Notes: a model not told the origin generated them from the sequence alone. A DNA stretch of 64,000 bases from Micropterix aruncella (GCA_944548615.1 OX155957.1:6561219-6625218); one strand, 5' to 3'; counted from the first letter of the stretch, positions 33,474 to 46,049 are shown. Translations and numbers: made by a program.

Positions 33474-34985
33474 GTGATTACAAATAAAATTAGTTATTAT
33501 ATTATTAATATGTACCTAATAATATAATAGATAATTTCTGTATGGCCATTGCCGAATAGAAAATCAAATAAGTGCCTAAATTAGAAATAGAAATACCGTC
33601 GAATCGCCTTACTTGAGAGGGTATGCTTTCTTGAGACAAAACTTCGATTAAATTTTGACTTCCCATCTGTTACTGTTATCGGAACCTTCAAGCGTCTACG
33701 TTGTTTGTGCTCATATATTTTTCTGTTTGTTGGAGAGATTTTTTGTTATATCAGATTACGAAATTGCAGCCCGAAGGTAAGCTTTGTTTTTATCGAAATA
33801 GACTTCGAAATATATCGTGATTAGAAGAAGAAACATATTATGTAATACTCAATAAAAGCCATATCAACACTATTTGCATTAATGCAGTAATAAGAATATA
33901 ATTGTTTGTAAGGTTTTGGCTTTTTTTTAGTAGTGATTACATTAAAAATAAAATTAGTCATTATATTATTAATAATATAGTAGATAATTTCTGTATGGCC
34001 GTTGCAAAATAGAAAATCAAATAAGTGCCTACATTAGAAATAGAAATACCGTCGAATCGCCTTACTTGAGAGCGTATGCTTTCTCGAGGCAAAACTTCGA
34101 TTGAATTTTGACTTCCCATCTGTTACTGTCATCGGAACCTTCAAGCGTCTACGTTGTTTGTGCTCATATATTTTTCTGTTTGTTGGAGAGATTTTTTGTT
34201 ATATCAGATTACGAAATTGCGGCCCGAAGGTAAGCTTTGCTTTTATCGAAATAGACTTCGAAATATATCGTGATTAGAAGAAGAAACATATGTACGACTC
34301 GATAAAGGCCATATCAACACTATTTGCATTAATGCAGTAATAAGAATATAATTGTTTGTAAGGTTTTGGCTTTTTTTACTAGTGATGTTACCTTTTTTCA
34401 AGTTTTCAAGGTAGATTTTATGTTTTTAACCTATATTTTGTAAGGATTGAGAATATTAACATGCATGCCATTGATTCGGCATGACAAATTAACATTAGTA
34501 AACGATTATATTTGAATATTTCGGTGATTAAAAAAAATCAAAATGAAATTTTTTGAATTTTTTTTTTCTTTGTATTTTACATAATGATTCTTCATAGGTT
34601 TAAAAATGTCTCAAGGTAAAACATAAGGATTTAACATGATTCTTTCGTGTATTTTTCATGCCTGTCTCAAGTATGGCAACTTTGGCAACTAACCTGAGAC
34701 AGTAGATTTTTTTTTGTGCCTTTGAAAATCTAATTTAATATTATATTTCTATGTTATAGTCAACTTATAGACTTTCACCTGAAAATTAGTTGAAAGTTTG
34801 TTGCCGTAATTAAATCCATGGTACATTTATTTTTTATTTAATGTCAAAATCTATCTTAAGTAAGGCGACTCGACGGTAGTCAATATGCATAGAAATTACA
34901 TCATTCAGAGATTATATCGATATTTGAATGCCTATTTCACGTAATATATAGACAAGTGTTAAATAAAAGTTCTAGTTACATGAAA
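33474..34985 (+). repeat. Family D element with an internal tandem duplication
   Basis: 33474-33932 and 33933-34380 are two closely similar units (shift of 453-464 bp). Both contain 'accgtcgaatcgccttactt', 'cgtctacgttgtttgtgctc' and 'tgcattaatgcagtaataag'. At 34855-34880 'aagtaaggcgactcgacggt' is the inverted counterpart of the first block, so the element has internal inverted repeats. It ends after 'gattatatcgatatttgaat' and 'catgaaactttagact', shared with 46.6 kb. Confidence 0.75.
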
Positions 34986-35984
34986 CTTTAGACTTTTTAC
35001 ACTACTGTTCAACAAAAAAGGAGTGTAATGTGCTTAGGGTTCATCTTTGTATATTTTCCGTTTCTTTATTTCCCCATAACTTCTAAACGCTCGAACCGAT
35101 TTAAAAGTATGTGGTATTGTTAAAACCGTTATGTCATTTTGACTGTCATAATGTCATTAACCATCCAAATATCAAGTAAATAGTTGCCTAAATGTATAAA
35201 TCTCCAATCATCAATAAATTAACATAAACATATATCGTGATTAGTGTCAAATAAAATATCTGATTGAGTTACATTCCAGAAATATACATGTATCTATATG
35301 GGTAAATACATAAACCCCATATATATTTAAAAAAAAACGTAATAATATTAATTATTGATACAACATTTCACTGTCTGTAACGGCAGTCGTGTTTTTCGTT
35401 CTTTTTAATATATTTACTTGTTCATTGAACTTCTTTCCATATTATTTAAAAAAATACTGCAATAAGAGGTCGTTTTAGTAGGATTATTCCAGACTTTTTC
35501 AACCGCAGATGGAACACTGTACCGCAGAAAGGTTACGATTTCATAAAATCGTGACGTTTTAGCAGCAATCGTGAGAGCACCTCCTGCCATTTCAATCGGC
35601 GGCTATATCATAAAGCATTAAAATCGATACTGCGAAGTATTGCCGTACATATGCCACCACACCTGCGAAGTGACGTCATGCCAGCGTAAAAAGTCGAAAT
35701 TCGCAAATGTTTTGTCAAAAACAGATGCAGTATTACGCGTCCACGTCGGGCCCATTGATGAATAGAATAGTTGTGTAAGTAAAGAACATTTCTTTAATTT
35801 TCTACAGAGCAGTAACTCAGGAAGGGGTTATTTTTTATTCATTTATTTAATTGACTTTTTGATATTTTTTTCGTGACTTTTATTTCTTTCTCTTTCTCTT
35901 TTGAATTCTTTCTCATAGCTTTTGTTTTTCGCATTCTTTTAGTTTTAAGTCTATTCTCTTTGTCTCACTCTATTATAAGGAAAT
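34986..35984. other. Unassigned AT-rich DNA
   Basis: 'gtgtaatgtgcttagggttc' at 35022 recurs with one change near 63594. A GC-richer patch at 35460-35760 has no recognised product. Confidence 0.4.
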
Positions 35985-36180
35985 TTATGTTTAATTTTTA
36001 TGCCGATTCAATAATGCAATGGCGATTTATTATTTTGAGGACCACATTTTAGGAAAATTTTATTTTGTGAGCATTTACTACAATGTTAAAATATTTTGTT
36101 GTATAATTATAGCCCTGTGTACCCTAGAACGGGTTAGTCCCAGTTAAGTGACAGAATCGAATAAACATAATTTCAAGTAT
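35985..36180 (+). repeat. Dispersed repeat family T, copy 2
   Basis: Contains 'gaggaccacattttaggaaa' and CCCTAGAACGGGTTAGTCCC, as in the other copies. Confidence 0.7.
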
Positions 36181-37085
36181 TTGATATTCGGTTCCTGTTA
36201 TTTTTGTAGCTAAAATCAATGTTTTATAGAAATAAATTCTTAAATAAATAAATTCAAATATAATTTACAAAATTTCTATCTTCTCGGCCAACCTAACTAG
36301 GCCGACCATACCGTAGGCCTTTTGATTTTGATATTTCTTATATTATATAATAATAATAATCATAATAGGTAAAATGCCTAAGCCTAATAATAAAAAGTAA
36401 ATACAAATATTGCTAAACTAAACCTCTTCAACTTTTAATGAATGCATTTATTTCAATATATATATCTAGGTTTTTTCCCATTTTCTTGCGTCAGTTATTA
36501 TAAATAAATTAGTTAAATATGGGTTTAGTAGTAAGCGTATATTTTTCCCCTTGTAAATTTTACTGCTATATTATTTGCAAAAGCATCAGGTGATCTGGTA
36601 GCGGAGTATGGTGATCATTTGTTCAATGAAGTATAATAAAATTTACTTCTGCATACATTTGGTTGATTTCCTGGAATTGTTTATCGTAAGGATATCGGAG
36701 GGAGGGGCCTTTTTTAAATTAATCCTAAAACTTTTTGAGCCTTGATCAGAGGGAGTCGTGTGTAATGAGAGAAGCAACTGCAAGACTGTGATTACGGTAC
36801 AAAATCAAAAACTTTCAAAACATAATAATTTAAAAATCAAAAACTAGTTATTACTTCTTAGCTATAAGCACATTAACGTAGATTAATTTATCAATTAACT
36901 AGTTGTAAATAGGTATATTAACATGCCTCATTTGTGAGCTAGAGCAAATAAAACAACAATGCAATATCTACAAGAAACATTTTTTACTAATTGGCAACCC
37001 TACCTAAGAATATTTTTAGTACACTGTTTTATCTCCTGTAATATATAATTAAAGAAACCATTACGTTTCCTTCACCCGAAATAGG
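36181..37085. other. AT-rich intergenic DNA
   Basis: Nothing recognised apart from a (TAA)n-like run near 36345-36365. Confidence 0.5.
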
Positions 37086-37089
37086 GTAC

Positions 37090-37690
37090 GATAGAGTTTT
37101 GACTACGAAGTGGACAAAGATCTTAAATGTGAGAAGAAGATAAAGCGGGATCCGGAAGTAGTTCTCTATAGCAAACTTTTGTTTGATAATCGCATTGAAT
37201 ATATTGTGGATAAATCATTTAGAATAATGGGATTTATTTTGGGATGTGCTTTACTCCTGGTAGGACGCATATGTGCGGAGAATATTGGAGTTTGCATCAC
37301 AGATGTGGTGGCCGCAATATAGCATTTATGACGAAGGAATTGAACAAATACAGAACATATTCGTAAGGTATCTTTTTTATCGAAAATTTGTATATACAAC
37401 CCATGAGGAAACCCCGACGGGCCGGTTATACGGGCAGGTTCAGACAAGGCCTTCGTGCTCGATATTCTGTCTAATAAGATCGCAGTCCATATTTGTTGAA
37501 CGGTATACCAGTCCATGTTTTTTGTAATCCCTTGACATTCACTGTTCCGAAAGGTAAAACCAACTAGGCCAAAATCTTCACCTTGAAATTAATTATTACG
37601 TCATATCACGCCTCGTATGTAGCCATCGATATTTTCCTATTAAAAATAATCTATTTTATAAGACCAGGAGGACGCAGACTTCACAATATA
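37090..37690 (+). mobile_element. Non-LTR retrotransposon C-terminal fragment
   Basis: LLFDNRIEYIVDKSFRIMGF, then after a frameshift RRILEFASQMWWPQYSIYDE and IEQIQNIFVRYLFYRKF. These are the conserved thumb and C-terminal motifs of insect LINEs (KL-F--H-----K----LGF; R--LEY-S-VW-P------I--IQ--F). Later pieces near 37590 fit the C-terminus weakly. Frameshifted and inactive. Confidence 0.8.
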
Positions 37691-37856
37691 ATCAATGATT
37701 GGGATTGCGCTAATCGCGTTATGTTAACGTCCTTAGTTAATATACCTGTAAGAATATGTGGTTCAGGTCATACGTGTTCAATGAAAAACGACGACAATAA
37801 TAAATAATTACTTATAATAATATAACGAGAGAGTGTAAACCTTTACATATGTAGCT

Positions 37857-37975
37857 TCGTTGAAACACTGATTCCCGTCATATCACCGAAGTTAAGCAGC
37901 ATCATGAGTGGTCAGAACTTAAATGTGTGATATTAAATGCTTGAGTACTGCCATGTAATGTTATAAAATCCAGCC
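37857..37975 (+). ncRNA. 5S-rRNA-like sequence (pseudogene or 5S-derived SINE head)
   Basis: 'tatcaccgaagttaagcagc' followed by 'agtggtcagaact' and 'gtgtgatattaaatgcttgagtactgcc' follows the order of 5S rRNA from the loop-A region to the 3' stem (CACCGAAGTTAAGCA, GGTCAGTACTTGGATGGG). The A-box (AGTTAAGCAGC) is near intact; the C-box is degraded and the 5' start is lost, so it is not functional. 5S-derived SINEs exist in animals; whether this is one needs other copies. Confidence 0.7.
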
Positions 37976-39409
37976 GCTTGTAAGGTAATTGTCGTTATAC
38001 TTTAAGGTATGTCATTGGCGTAAAAGGTATAGAGCAAAACACAAAAAAAAGACATTGGATACCGAGATACGTAATGTTTGATATTTCAAAAGAACCGTTA
38101 TCGAGAAACCATTATGCAAACGTTTTTGTTATTATTAATAACAACTTTGGTCTATCTAATATGACAATCTTAACTTTGAGAACGTATAAAATGTTAAAAA
38201 AAGCGCCCCTTAGCAAAAGATGAAAATATTTTAGCTATAGTGTTAATATTAGTTTCAGTAATTGAATTTAAGAGCCCTGTTAAATAGGCGCTATTAAAAA
38301 CTATTTTTACACGATCATTGTTCAGTTTTATTTTGAAATTCATATATTTTCTAAAGTCTCACATGTGTAATATACTGATAAAAAAATAAAAAAATGTTGA
38401 TTACCAATTTAAAATTACCAAACAAGAAAATATTAATTATCACTTGCGCTGACAAAATAATTCAATGTCTACTTCGCTCCATGGAGTGGTTGACATTCAA
38501 AAGTTGTTTTCTACCTATTTGCAAATTTCATCTGCCTATTTAAATATGCTTCCTATTGTTGCAATCAATAATCGTACCTTAATCGTGTGATAATAACACC
38601 ATTACAAAAAATAAAACGTTAAAAATGTTGACGACCTTTAGAATGATTTCACACCCTCCGGGCATATAATGATGAATATTTATAATTGTCGTCGTTTATT
38701 ATTGAACAGGTATGATCTGGATCATGTATTCTTGGGTGTGAAAATGAGCGTTAATAACCACGTAGGAAACTTAATATCAGTCGAAATACTCGTTACAAAC
38801 TCAACAATGGACCCAGTGAAAATATTATTCAGATGCTGCAATATGCGAAGCAAGACAGGGATGTATGCTACCACTTAATTATTTGACACATACAAACACG
38901 GATCAGAAAATGGAGCACATAAAGTTCGAATTTTGTAATCATATTCTTCTACTCTAACTCATTTGTTGTTTATGCAACCCGACTATGAAAAAGACCTCAT
39001 AAAATGGTAGAAGCAGCATTAAAAGCACAGATCAAGCAGCATTAAAAAACACATTTTATCCCAAAAAATGCACGTTGTGCGGCTCCTTAATCTTAGCAAT
39101 TTTGCTTGAGTTAAAAAAACTTGTTTTACACGATCATTGTTCTGTTTTATTTAGAAGTTTATATATATTTTAAAGTCTCACATAGTGTCAATGTACATAC
39201 TTAATGATTTAAAATATTTTGATTATTTTGTAATTTGATTTTATTGTATACTATATATTTAATGTATTTCTTAAAAATTAAAAACTCGAAACTTGATCAC
39301 CTAAAACCTGAATCATAAATTCAGAGATACATAGATACGGAATAAACTTTAATAACAACATACATACTATATGTAATATGTATATTATATAAAAAAATAT
39401 TGAAATCCG
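37976..39409. other. AT-rich DNA with a local repeat pair
   Basis: 'ttttacacgatcattgttca' near 38306 and its counterpart near 39124 continue as similar sequence for about 70 bp ('attt...aaagtctcacat'). No gene recognised; the 69-codon frame 38669-38878 is unassigned. Confidence 0.45.
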
Positions 39410-39841
39410 TTATACCCATGCGTCGAAGTCTTTTTCAATTACATTAGGACGCGAGGGTAAATCCACTTTTTGTATAGTGTTTTTTGACATTATTTTACCA
39501 CATTTTAGGTCAAAAATAGGTATAGGTGCCTCTGGGATCCGAGCCAGGTTTTCGTCAGATAAATAATAATCCGAGATGCCTGACAGTCGTCTGCCTTCTG
39601 CTGCTATCGATCTATCCACACCATAGATCGTTTCGACACATTATTCAGCCAGTAGTATCTCTGGGTCTATCGATTGGATGTCACAATCCTTCATTATCTT
39701 AACATAGCCTAAACACCGTGTATGGTTGCTCATTCTTTCTGGTGGACGGTAATAAAATCCCAAGAGTTTTCACACCATTGAAAATCTACGCCATACCTTT
39801 CTTGCAGTTGACTTCTTCTTCTTTGACTGTCCAAACTTTCG
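39410..39841 (-). pseudogene. Degenerate single-exon coding sequence of unknown family
   Basis: One frame runs from about 39841 to a TAA at 39410-39412 with only two nonsense codons (a TGA after RRFSMV, a TAA after DPEILLAE). Readable parts: KKKSTARKVWRRFSMV, LLGFYYRPPERMSNHTRCLG, then MKDCDIQSIDPEI and DRSIAAEGRRLSGISDYYLS and ARIPEAPIPIFDLKCGKIM. Composition looks like real protein, with a basic start and balanced later part. I do not recognise the family. Lack of introns and the two stops suggest a processed pseudogene or decayed retroelement or viral insert. Confidence 0.5.
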
Positions 39842-40429
39842 TATGGACTATTGGTAGATACATAGATAGATAGAACAAGGACGTACTTTCATCATATAGC
39901 CATGTTCGCTAGCCATAGTCAGGTACTTCAACAATTTGTGCGACAATGCAAAGCATCATTAAATGCCTTAAAATCTTTAAACGTTCAAGATTGTCCATGC
40001 TGATCACATAATATATCGCCTCTATGCGTCGTAAGGTAAAAAGCAGGAATAAGTGTTAACTACTTTGCGATCTAAACTTATACAGCATGTTCAGAACCTA
40101 AAATATTTTTTTTAAGTGGCGATTCTGTCCATCAAACTGAACAAGTGTAACTCCAAAATTTGGTGCAAAATTTGGTGTTTTGAAAATGAAATTATGAGAT
40201 TTACTTTTACGTAATTTTATTCTACATAATAAATAGGTTGAAAATAATATACAACGTTTTCAGTAGGCATTGGTAACCGAGGGAAAAGCATTTCACTTTC
40301 AACTTTAGGATATTAAAAAAAAAATCTCAGCACCAAAGGTTAAAACAATAAATATTATACATTATTTCCACTAGTTTTCCTGGAGATTAATCTCGTGTAA
40401 AGGACAATTATTTAATTTGTTAAGAAAAC
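39842..40429. other. Unassigned
   Basis: May include more of the degenerate coding sequence on the minus strand, but the frame could not be followed. Confidence 0.35.
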
Positions 40430-40660
40430 TCAAAAATGATAAAGTTGAGCATTGGGCCTATACTAGTAGACGACCCTCAAATTTCGATGTTATCGCCTTT
40501 GCTGTTTACAATTTACGCCCTAGATATGACATCCGACTTGACACAATGCAAATCACACATATCCGATGATGAGACGCAGCTTTTAACAATAAACGATTTA
40601 CTGATGTTTCATGTGACTATTTCATATATAATAAGAATATCGATAAAAACTTCAATATAA
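40430..40660 (+). mobile_element. Non-LTR reverse transcriptase fragment
   Basis: MLSPLLFTIYALDMTSDL follows a decayed 'GVPQGS' (here VDDPQIS), then 'HISDDETQL' in place of '-YADDTQL'. This is the RT palm of CR1/Jockey LINEs with the YxDD motif mutated. It begins about where the 14109-14442 fragment stops, but the two lie 26 kb apart. Confidence 0.75.
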
Positions 40661-41985
40661 AGATTTTTGGATTCCGATTTCTCAAACAGACATATCCCAT
40701 TGTCAATGTGTAATCCAATTAGTCGATTAATCCTCTAGAGAAGGGTTAAAATCTGTCAAACTGAATGACATTTAGTAAAACTCAGCAAAATTTTAGTGAA
40801 CATCGCATAAAAAATCCTCAACTAAAAAACCTTGCTCCTTATCCAAATTTGTAAAATACTAATATCACTCCACGTAATTGGGTTTTGACTGTCACAAGGC
40901 CTTAATAGTAAAATATGATTGAATCTACGAAATCTTGTGTCATGTTTTGATACCACATGTAAACGATTAGACATGTGTATTCACTCTATGAATTTGAATA
41001 AAAATGCAATCAAATATACATCGATTTAATTAAAGATTCGAGAATAAAGGTCGACAACCTCCTACTTCTTAAGATTCTGATGAACTCACTGCCATCCTAC
41101 TGTATTATATCACTTTATAATAATGTACCTTATTAGGTCATATTATTTTAATAAAAATATTATTATCCAAGTATTATTAATATATTTTTATACTGCACTA
41201 TATCATTCTTGTCAACTTTTCAATAAAGCAGATTGAATGTTGTTGGACACTTGTTGTGCTCCATAATTACGAATATAAATTATATTTCGACAAGAAATGC
41301 AGTTAGACCCAATGATTATCAAAACTTGATGTATTGTTTACTAATCTAACTACATAATAAAACTTCGTATTGTTTGGATTTGTTTACCTCGTAAGTTTAT
41401 TGTACAGAGAGTAATATTGTTTTGGCTAACTTTTATTGTGACGTCACTAATATATGGTCTAGTATACCCCTGGAATGGTCTCGATGAACTGAGTTTAAAA
41501 ATATAACTTGTATAAAACTGCACTGTGTCGACATAGTTTACCTCCGAGGTTCTGATATAATTAAGTGCTCATGTTATTTCTATTATAAGTTGTTTATTGG
41601 GGCGTTGTAAACTTTCTATTTAATAGTAAATAAATTTTGTATACATAGGTTTTGCAAATACTCCATCACGTATTTACTATCTGTAAGTTTACTGTAAATA
41701 TATATTAATGCAAATATATGCAAAATTTAATACTTCGCCATGTGATTCCTCATGCAGTGAAATAAACATAGAAATAATAATATTATGGTAAAAGCTATAT
41801 CCATCTCTATTTATAATGTAATCAACAGTTGACACATTATTATACTTTACTTCCTGAAAATGAATAGGAAACTGGACATGTATCCTTTTGTTCGAAGCCT
41901 CATCGACCAATTTAAATATTCCATATACGTTCACGCAACTGCACGTAATCCCGTAGCTCTACACATATAGAGGCAATCGTAGAGG
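40661..41985. other. AT-rich intergenic DNA
   Basis: No coding or repeat recognised; the minus-strand 81-codon frame (41689-41934) is unassigned. Confidence 0.45.
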
Positions 41986-42150
41986 GAGGGATATATGAGT
42001 GGGAGTGCTAGGTGCAAGCCTGCTCAAATGTTGCGCCTTGACTTGTGACTGTGAACAGTGGTGCGGTGATTATCGAACTGGACGGACGTGTGTCTAATTA
42101 TTTTTTTTTTAAATAAAGTTTATTAAAAAATAAAGTAAAAAGTGCTTCAG
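41986..42150 (+). promoter_or_regulatory. Candidate promoter and 5' UTR of the exon at 42163
   Basis: GC-richer leader (42000-42100) after a TATATGAG at about 41993, with an 'ACAGTG' initiator-like motif at 42055. 'gtgcttcag' at 42142-42150 could be a splice acceptor just before the coding start. Speculative. Confidence 0.25.
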
Positions 42151-42162
42151 GACGGTTTTGAG

Positions 42163-42183
42163 ATGAAGCTGCTTTTGTTAAGC
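42163..42183 (+). CDS. Candidate first coding exon with the start of a signal peptide
   Basis: ATG AAG CTG CTT TTG TTA AGC is followed at once by a consensus donor GTAAGTA (42184). It would encode MKLLLLS, the start of a secretory signal peptide, and many insect secreted proteins split their signal peptide with an early intron. No continuation exon was found in the following 22 kb. It could belong to a paralogue of the gene ending at 5383 (takeout/JHBP genes often cluster), but that is only inference. Confidence 0.3.
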
Positions 42184-42765
42184 GTAAGTAGATGTTATGT
42201 AAAAATATATGGTAGATTAGTAAATTATTAGATCCTTGCCTACGACGTTGCCATTCTGTAATAGATTTGCATTTTTCATTTATTTATTTGTTTGTTTTTC
42301 TTTTTACTAAAAATCAATATTACAAAAAAAACAATGCATTGAAAAGTCAATTTAACAAAGACATGAACTAGTAACAAGAGAATGACTCGTAAAATACTAG
42401 CTAAAATATAAGAATAAATAATTCATTATCTGTTATTTAAACAGATGAGTGTTAGCGGTAACATTATCGAAATCTGGAGTAAATCACACACTAACAAGTT
42501 CTACCTCGTAAGGTTATTGCGCGAGAAGGGCTTAACGAAAATATGGTGCGATCGAGCATGCAGATAATTATTAGGCACTATAAGATCCACCTTAGCTAGT
42601 AAGCTAAGTTTATCAGTTATACCTCGGATAGGACATGGGAATAGGACATGGTCAGATTTCTCTTCTAAGACAGACAGATTTATAGCCAATCATGCCTGTG
42701 ATAAGTGCAATCGGATACAAAAATGAATAATATCCCTATGAAAAATATATATATATATATAGGTA
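42184..42765. other. AT-rich sequence, intronic if 42163 is real
   Basis: No exon recognised. A (TA)n run lies at 42748-42760. Confidence 0.45.
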
Positions 42766-43098
42766 TCTATATATATAAAAATGAATGTTTGTCTGTGAAT
42801 CCGCTATGGACTACTAAACCGCTCGACCGATTTTGATGAAATTTTGAGGGAAACTTTAGATTAGATCGGAGATGGTTCCTGTGAAGTTTGGTGCCGATCG
42901 GACCAAAGGAAAGTTTTTAATGTCCTCAATAAAACCAAAATTCTTCTTTTTTAAAAGCGGCGAATTTGAATTTCGTATGCGACCGCGAAGACAGGAGTGA
43001 GTTCTTCTTTTTTTTATAGCCGAATGAATTTTAAAGCGGCGAATTTGAATTTCGAATGCGAGCGATTTGGCGTAGCAACGCGCGCAGGGTACAGCTAG
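42766..43098 (+). mobile_element. Non-autonomous Helitron, 333 bp
   Basis: Starts TCTATATATATAAAAATGAA directly after an A and ends ...GGGTACAGCTAG directly before a T, as Helitrons insert between A and T with 5'-TC and CTAG-3' ends. A short GC-rich stem ('gcgtagcaacgcgcgc') precedes the end. The interior ('ccgctcgaccgattttgatg') is a common non-coding filler of such elements. No TSD, as expected. Confidence 0.9.
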
Positions 43099-43154
43099 TA
43101 ATGTATAAAAAAATATATGAAATAAGTTTCAATATCATAAATATTCAATTATTA

Positions 43155-43625
43155 CTTAATGCCTGTGCTGTAGAACTCTGGTCAATAAGAATCAATGAAT
43201 GATTTGAAGGCTTTTTTCCATGCCTCTTCGTATTTAATTATTTTTTTCTCTGTAAAAAATATCCAAATTCCGAAAAAAGTTTGTCCATTGGAGAAAGATC
43301 TGTCAAGTATGAAATGTATCCAGTCACAACTCCTGCAACTTTGCGACTGTTTGCTGTAAAGTGTGTGGTCGTGCGTTGTTGTGCAGAAGCAGTAGTGAAG
43401 AATTGATTGATTGATTAGGCTCGGTTGCATAATTGGGAGTTTCTCCATTATAGTTTGCAGTTCCGGACAATACACATTTGTATCAACTGTTGTGCCAGAT
43501 CGCAAGAAAGTAATGGATAACATGGGCACATAGCCCCGTATTCAAAAAACAAACTTGAGTTTTCAACTATTCCATGATTTGAAAAGATTCGAGCAATAAC
43601 AATTTCAGAATAATAAATAAACAGC
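43155..43625 (-). mobile_element. Mariner transposase remnant 2
   Basis: Minus strand: LLLLHNNARPHTLQQTVASL, then a shifted stretch resembling the PPYSPDLAP region, then FFGIWIFFTEKK and YEEAWKKAFKSFIDS. The catalytic-block 'HDNARPH' reads HNNARPH here, so the second acid is lost. Frameshifts present. Confidence 0.85.
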
Positions 43626-43824
43626 TGATACAAAAAAAAATAATTTGTTATTTTTAATAGAACTGAAATTATCTAAGTTGTAGCTAAAGCGGCAATTCAT
43701 GCATGGATATTCAAATGATTTACTGATTATTGTATTTTTCCAATATAATAATAGAAAATTCCCTGACGAAAGGATATATGACATTTCTATAAATACACAA
43801 TTGATTGTATTTATATAAATGGTC

Positions 43825-43925
43825 CTTAGAACAGGTGCCGGCCTAGTTAAGTTACATTGCCACTGAACTATAGGATGTGTTCATTTTGGCATTGACTCAA
43901 TGTTAAAAAAATGGTCATATCACCT
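43825..43925 (+). repeat. Dispersed repeat family T, copy 3 (short)
   Basis: 'ccttagaacaggtgccggcc' and 'tagttaagttacattgccac' closely match the copy at 57.1 kb. Confidence 0.65.
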
Positions 43926-44783
43926 AACTTCTAAAATCGTATACTTACATAATATATTTGCATGACTTAAAATAAATTTAAAAAGTAAAAGTAAAAAAAT
44001 AGAAATAAAAGTGGAAACATGTAATAATCTTAGATTTTGCATATGTAGATTGTGTTGTTTTAATCGATGGACAGGAGTAAAAGTAGTGTCTTTTGCTTCT
44101 ATAAAAATAACGGTTACGTTTACTTTTGAGGATCTATGGATGTATAATTGGCATTATTGTTACGCTCTAATAACCTATTACCTTTACACTAATGTTTTGC
44201 ATAATCATATTATTTCATATTATTTAATCATATTATTTCATAATTAATGTGTTAATATATTTTTTTAATACTCTATGGTTCTATAGTGCTTGCATATGCA
44301 ATGATAATTATATTCAGCAACCGGTAAACATGATTCATTTAGATAATATCTTCTTAGACGACATTTGTTGATACATTTTCTCAGAATAAGGCTTGAGTAC
44401 GGATCGATGAAATACAATAATCCATTTGGAGAGAATACAAAAAATCCGATGACTGTTTTCTAATACAGATTCCATCAGGGCTTTGATTTCAGGAATTATG
44501 TTCCAAAATTTAATTGAATTGAAAGCTTGGAAAAAATACTTAGTAAAATCGATAGCTTACAATCACACCCTTTTCTATTTGTCATCATGATGTATTCCAC
44601 AGAAGTGGTTCCCTCGCTAATAATGCTCTGCACTGTTTTATCCTTAGAATTTTAAAATAATTCAAGCAACATACCAATTATACAAGATATTTTACAAATA
44701 AATTCGATGAAATATAGAAAATTCGCCGGATATCAGTTTCCTTACCAAGGCAATATTAATTAGGAGACTGCACTCCTCCTTAA
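43926..44783. other. AT-rich intergenic DNA
   Basis: Nothing recognised. Confidence 0.5.
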
Positions 44784-45255
44784 CCTTTTAAGGACCAAGG
44801 TGAGACATACGTGTCCCATAATTTCTAAATAATTTTAAAAATTATCGAATACGTATAATTTATAAAATATATTTTTTTCCATTGTTATTCAGACAACTAA
44901 ATCTTAATATTAGCAAAAAAAAATATTGTTTAAAAATTTACCGTATTTTTTTTTAATTATCGCAAATGACCATTGAAATCTGGTTAAATGAAATAAATGA
45001 ATAAAATATTTATGGAGACGGTAAAATTATTTTTTTTTCTGCTTTTAGTACGTTTTTCGATACGTATGATATCTGAGTTAAATAATAAAATAATGAAATT
45101 TAGGAATAAAGGTTGTAACTTTGCATCTTTATAAACCGGACCACATGGACACTCATGCCCCATCAATTTTTACAAAATGTATTTATACCACCCTTTAACA
45201 GTTTTAGTTATCATTTTTTTTATACTCTACCCCAAAGCTTATAGTCCTCAAAGGG
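44784..45255. mobile_element. piggyBac-type MITE, about 472 bp
   Basis: Flanked by TTAA on both sides (44780-44783 and 45256-45259), the piggyBac target. Inner ends are CCTTTTAAGGACC (left) and the inverted CCCTTTGAGGAC (right). Interior AT-rich, with a short frame on the minus strand (GHECPCGPVYKD) of no known meaning. Confidence 0.7.
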
Positions 45256-45259
45256 TTAA

Positions 45260-46049
45260 TTAGAAGACTCCTTATGATTTTTTTATGTGGTTATTAATAA
45301 TGTACTAGTTATTTAATTGTAGATCAGTCATTTAATTTATATGTGGATTAATTATATAAAGAAATCTACTATAGGCTTTACAAAGTATTACTTGTATTTA
45401 TTACAACATCTTTTATGTACGTATTTATTTTGTAACTCTTTCCATTTATAAATAAAATACAATACAATCTCATCCTAATACTAATATTACACATCTGATA
45501 GTGATGGTCTCCGGGCTAACGACCGGCTGTGGTAGGTTTGGAACGGCTGTCTTGCCACGTGTGAGCGTATACCTTATCGCCCAATCACCTCCTTTGTAGC
45601 CATAAAATTTAAAATGCGGAATTCGCTGTTTTGGATATTTTTTCTAGGGTACGCGATTTTAGATGTTATTTATTTAATTTAAAATTAGAAGCGTACATAA
45701 AAAACTATACGAAATTCTACAAGTCAATGCCATCTGCCGCCGTGCGTCGGTCGCTGACCGTTGTTACTTCAACCGCGCTCACAACAAAAATACTATAAAA
45801 AGAGCAGTATTTTTGTGTTATTAAGTCCGATGCACACGTGCATGCAGAGACTTTCACTCTCTTGAGTTATTTGTGTAAACTGAAACGTTCACGCCTCACT
45901 ACCGCGCCCTCTCCAAGTCACGAACGCTCTCAGATATTGGCCAAATGTGGTGCACAACGTTTTGCTTTAATTGAGCTAGATGAAAATTATTCATAAATTG
46001 ATAATTGTCTGTATGTTATGTAATAATCTTTATTTTCACAATGCGCGCA
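45260..46049. other. Unassigned
   Basis: A GC-richer patch at 45500-45600 and another at 45730-45950 show no recognised coding. Confidence 0.4.

Noticed and set aside
37857..37975. Functional 5S rRNA gene
   Set aside because: 5' end missing, C-box degraded, no T-run terminator at the right place.
45730..45950. GC-richer segment as an exon
   Set aside because: No splice sites with an open frame; stops in all frames.
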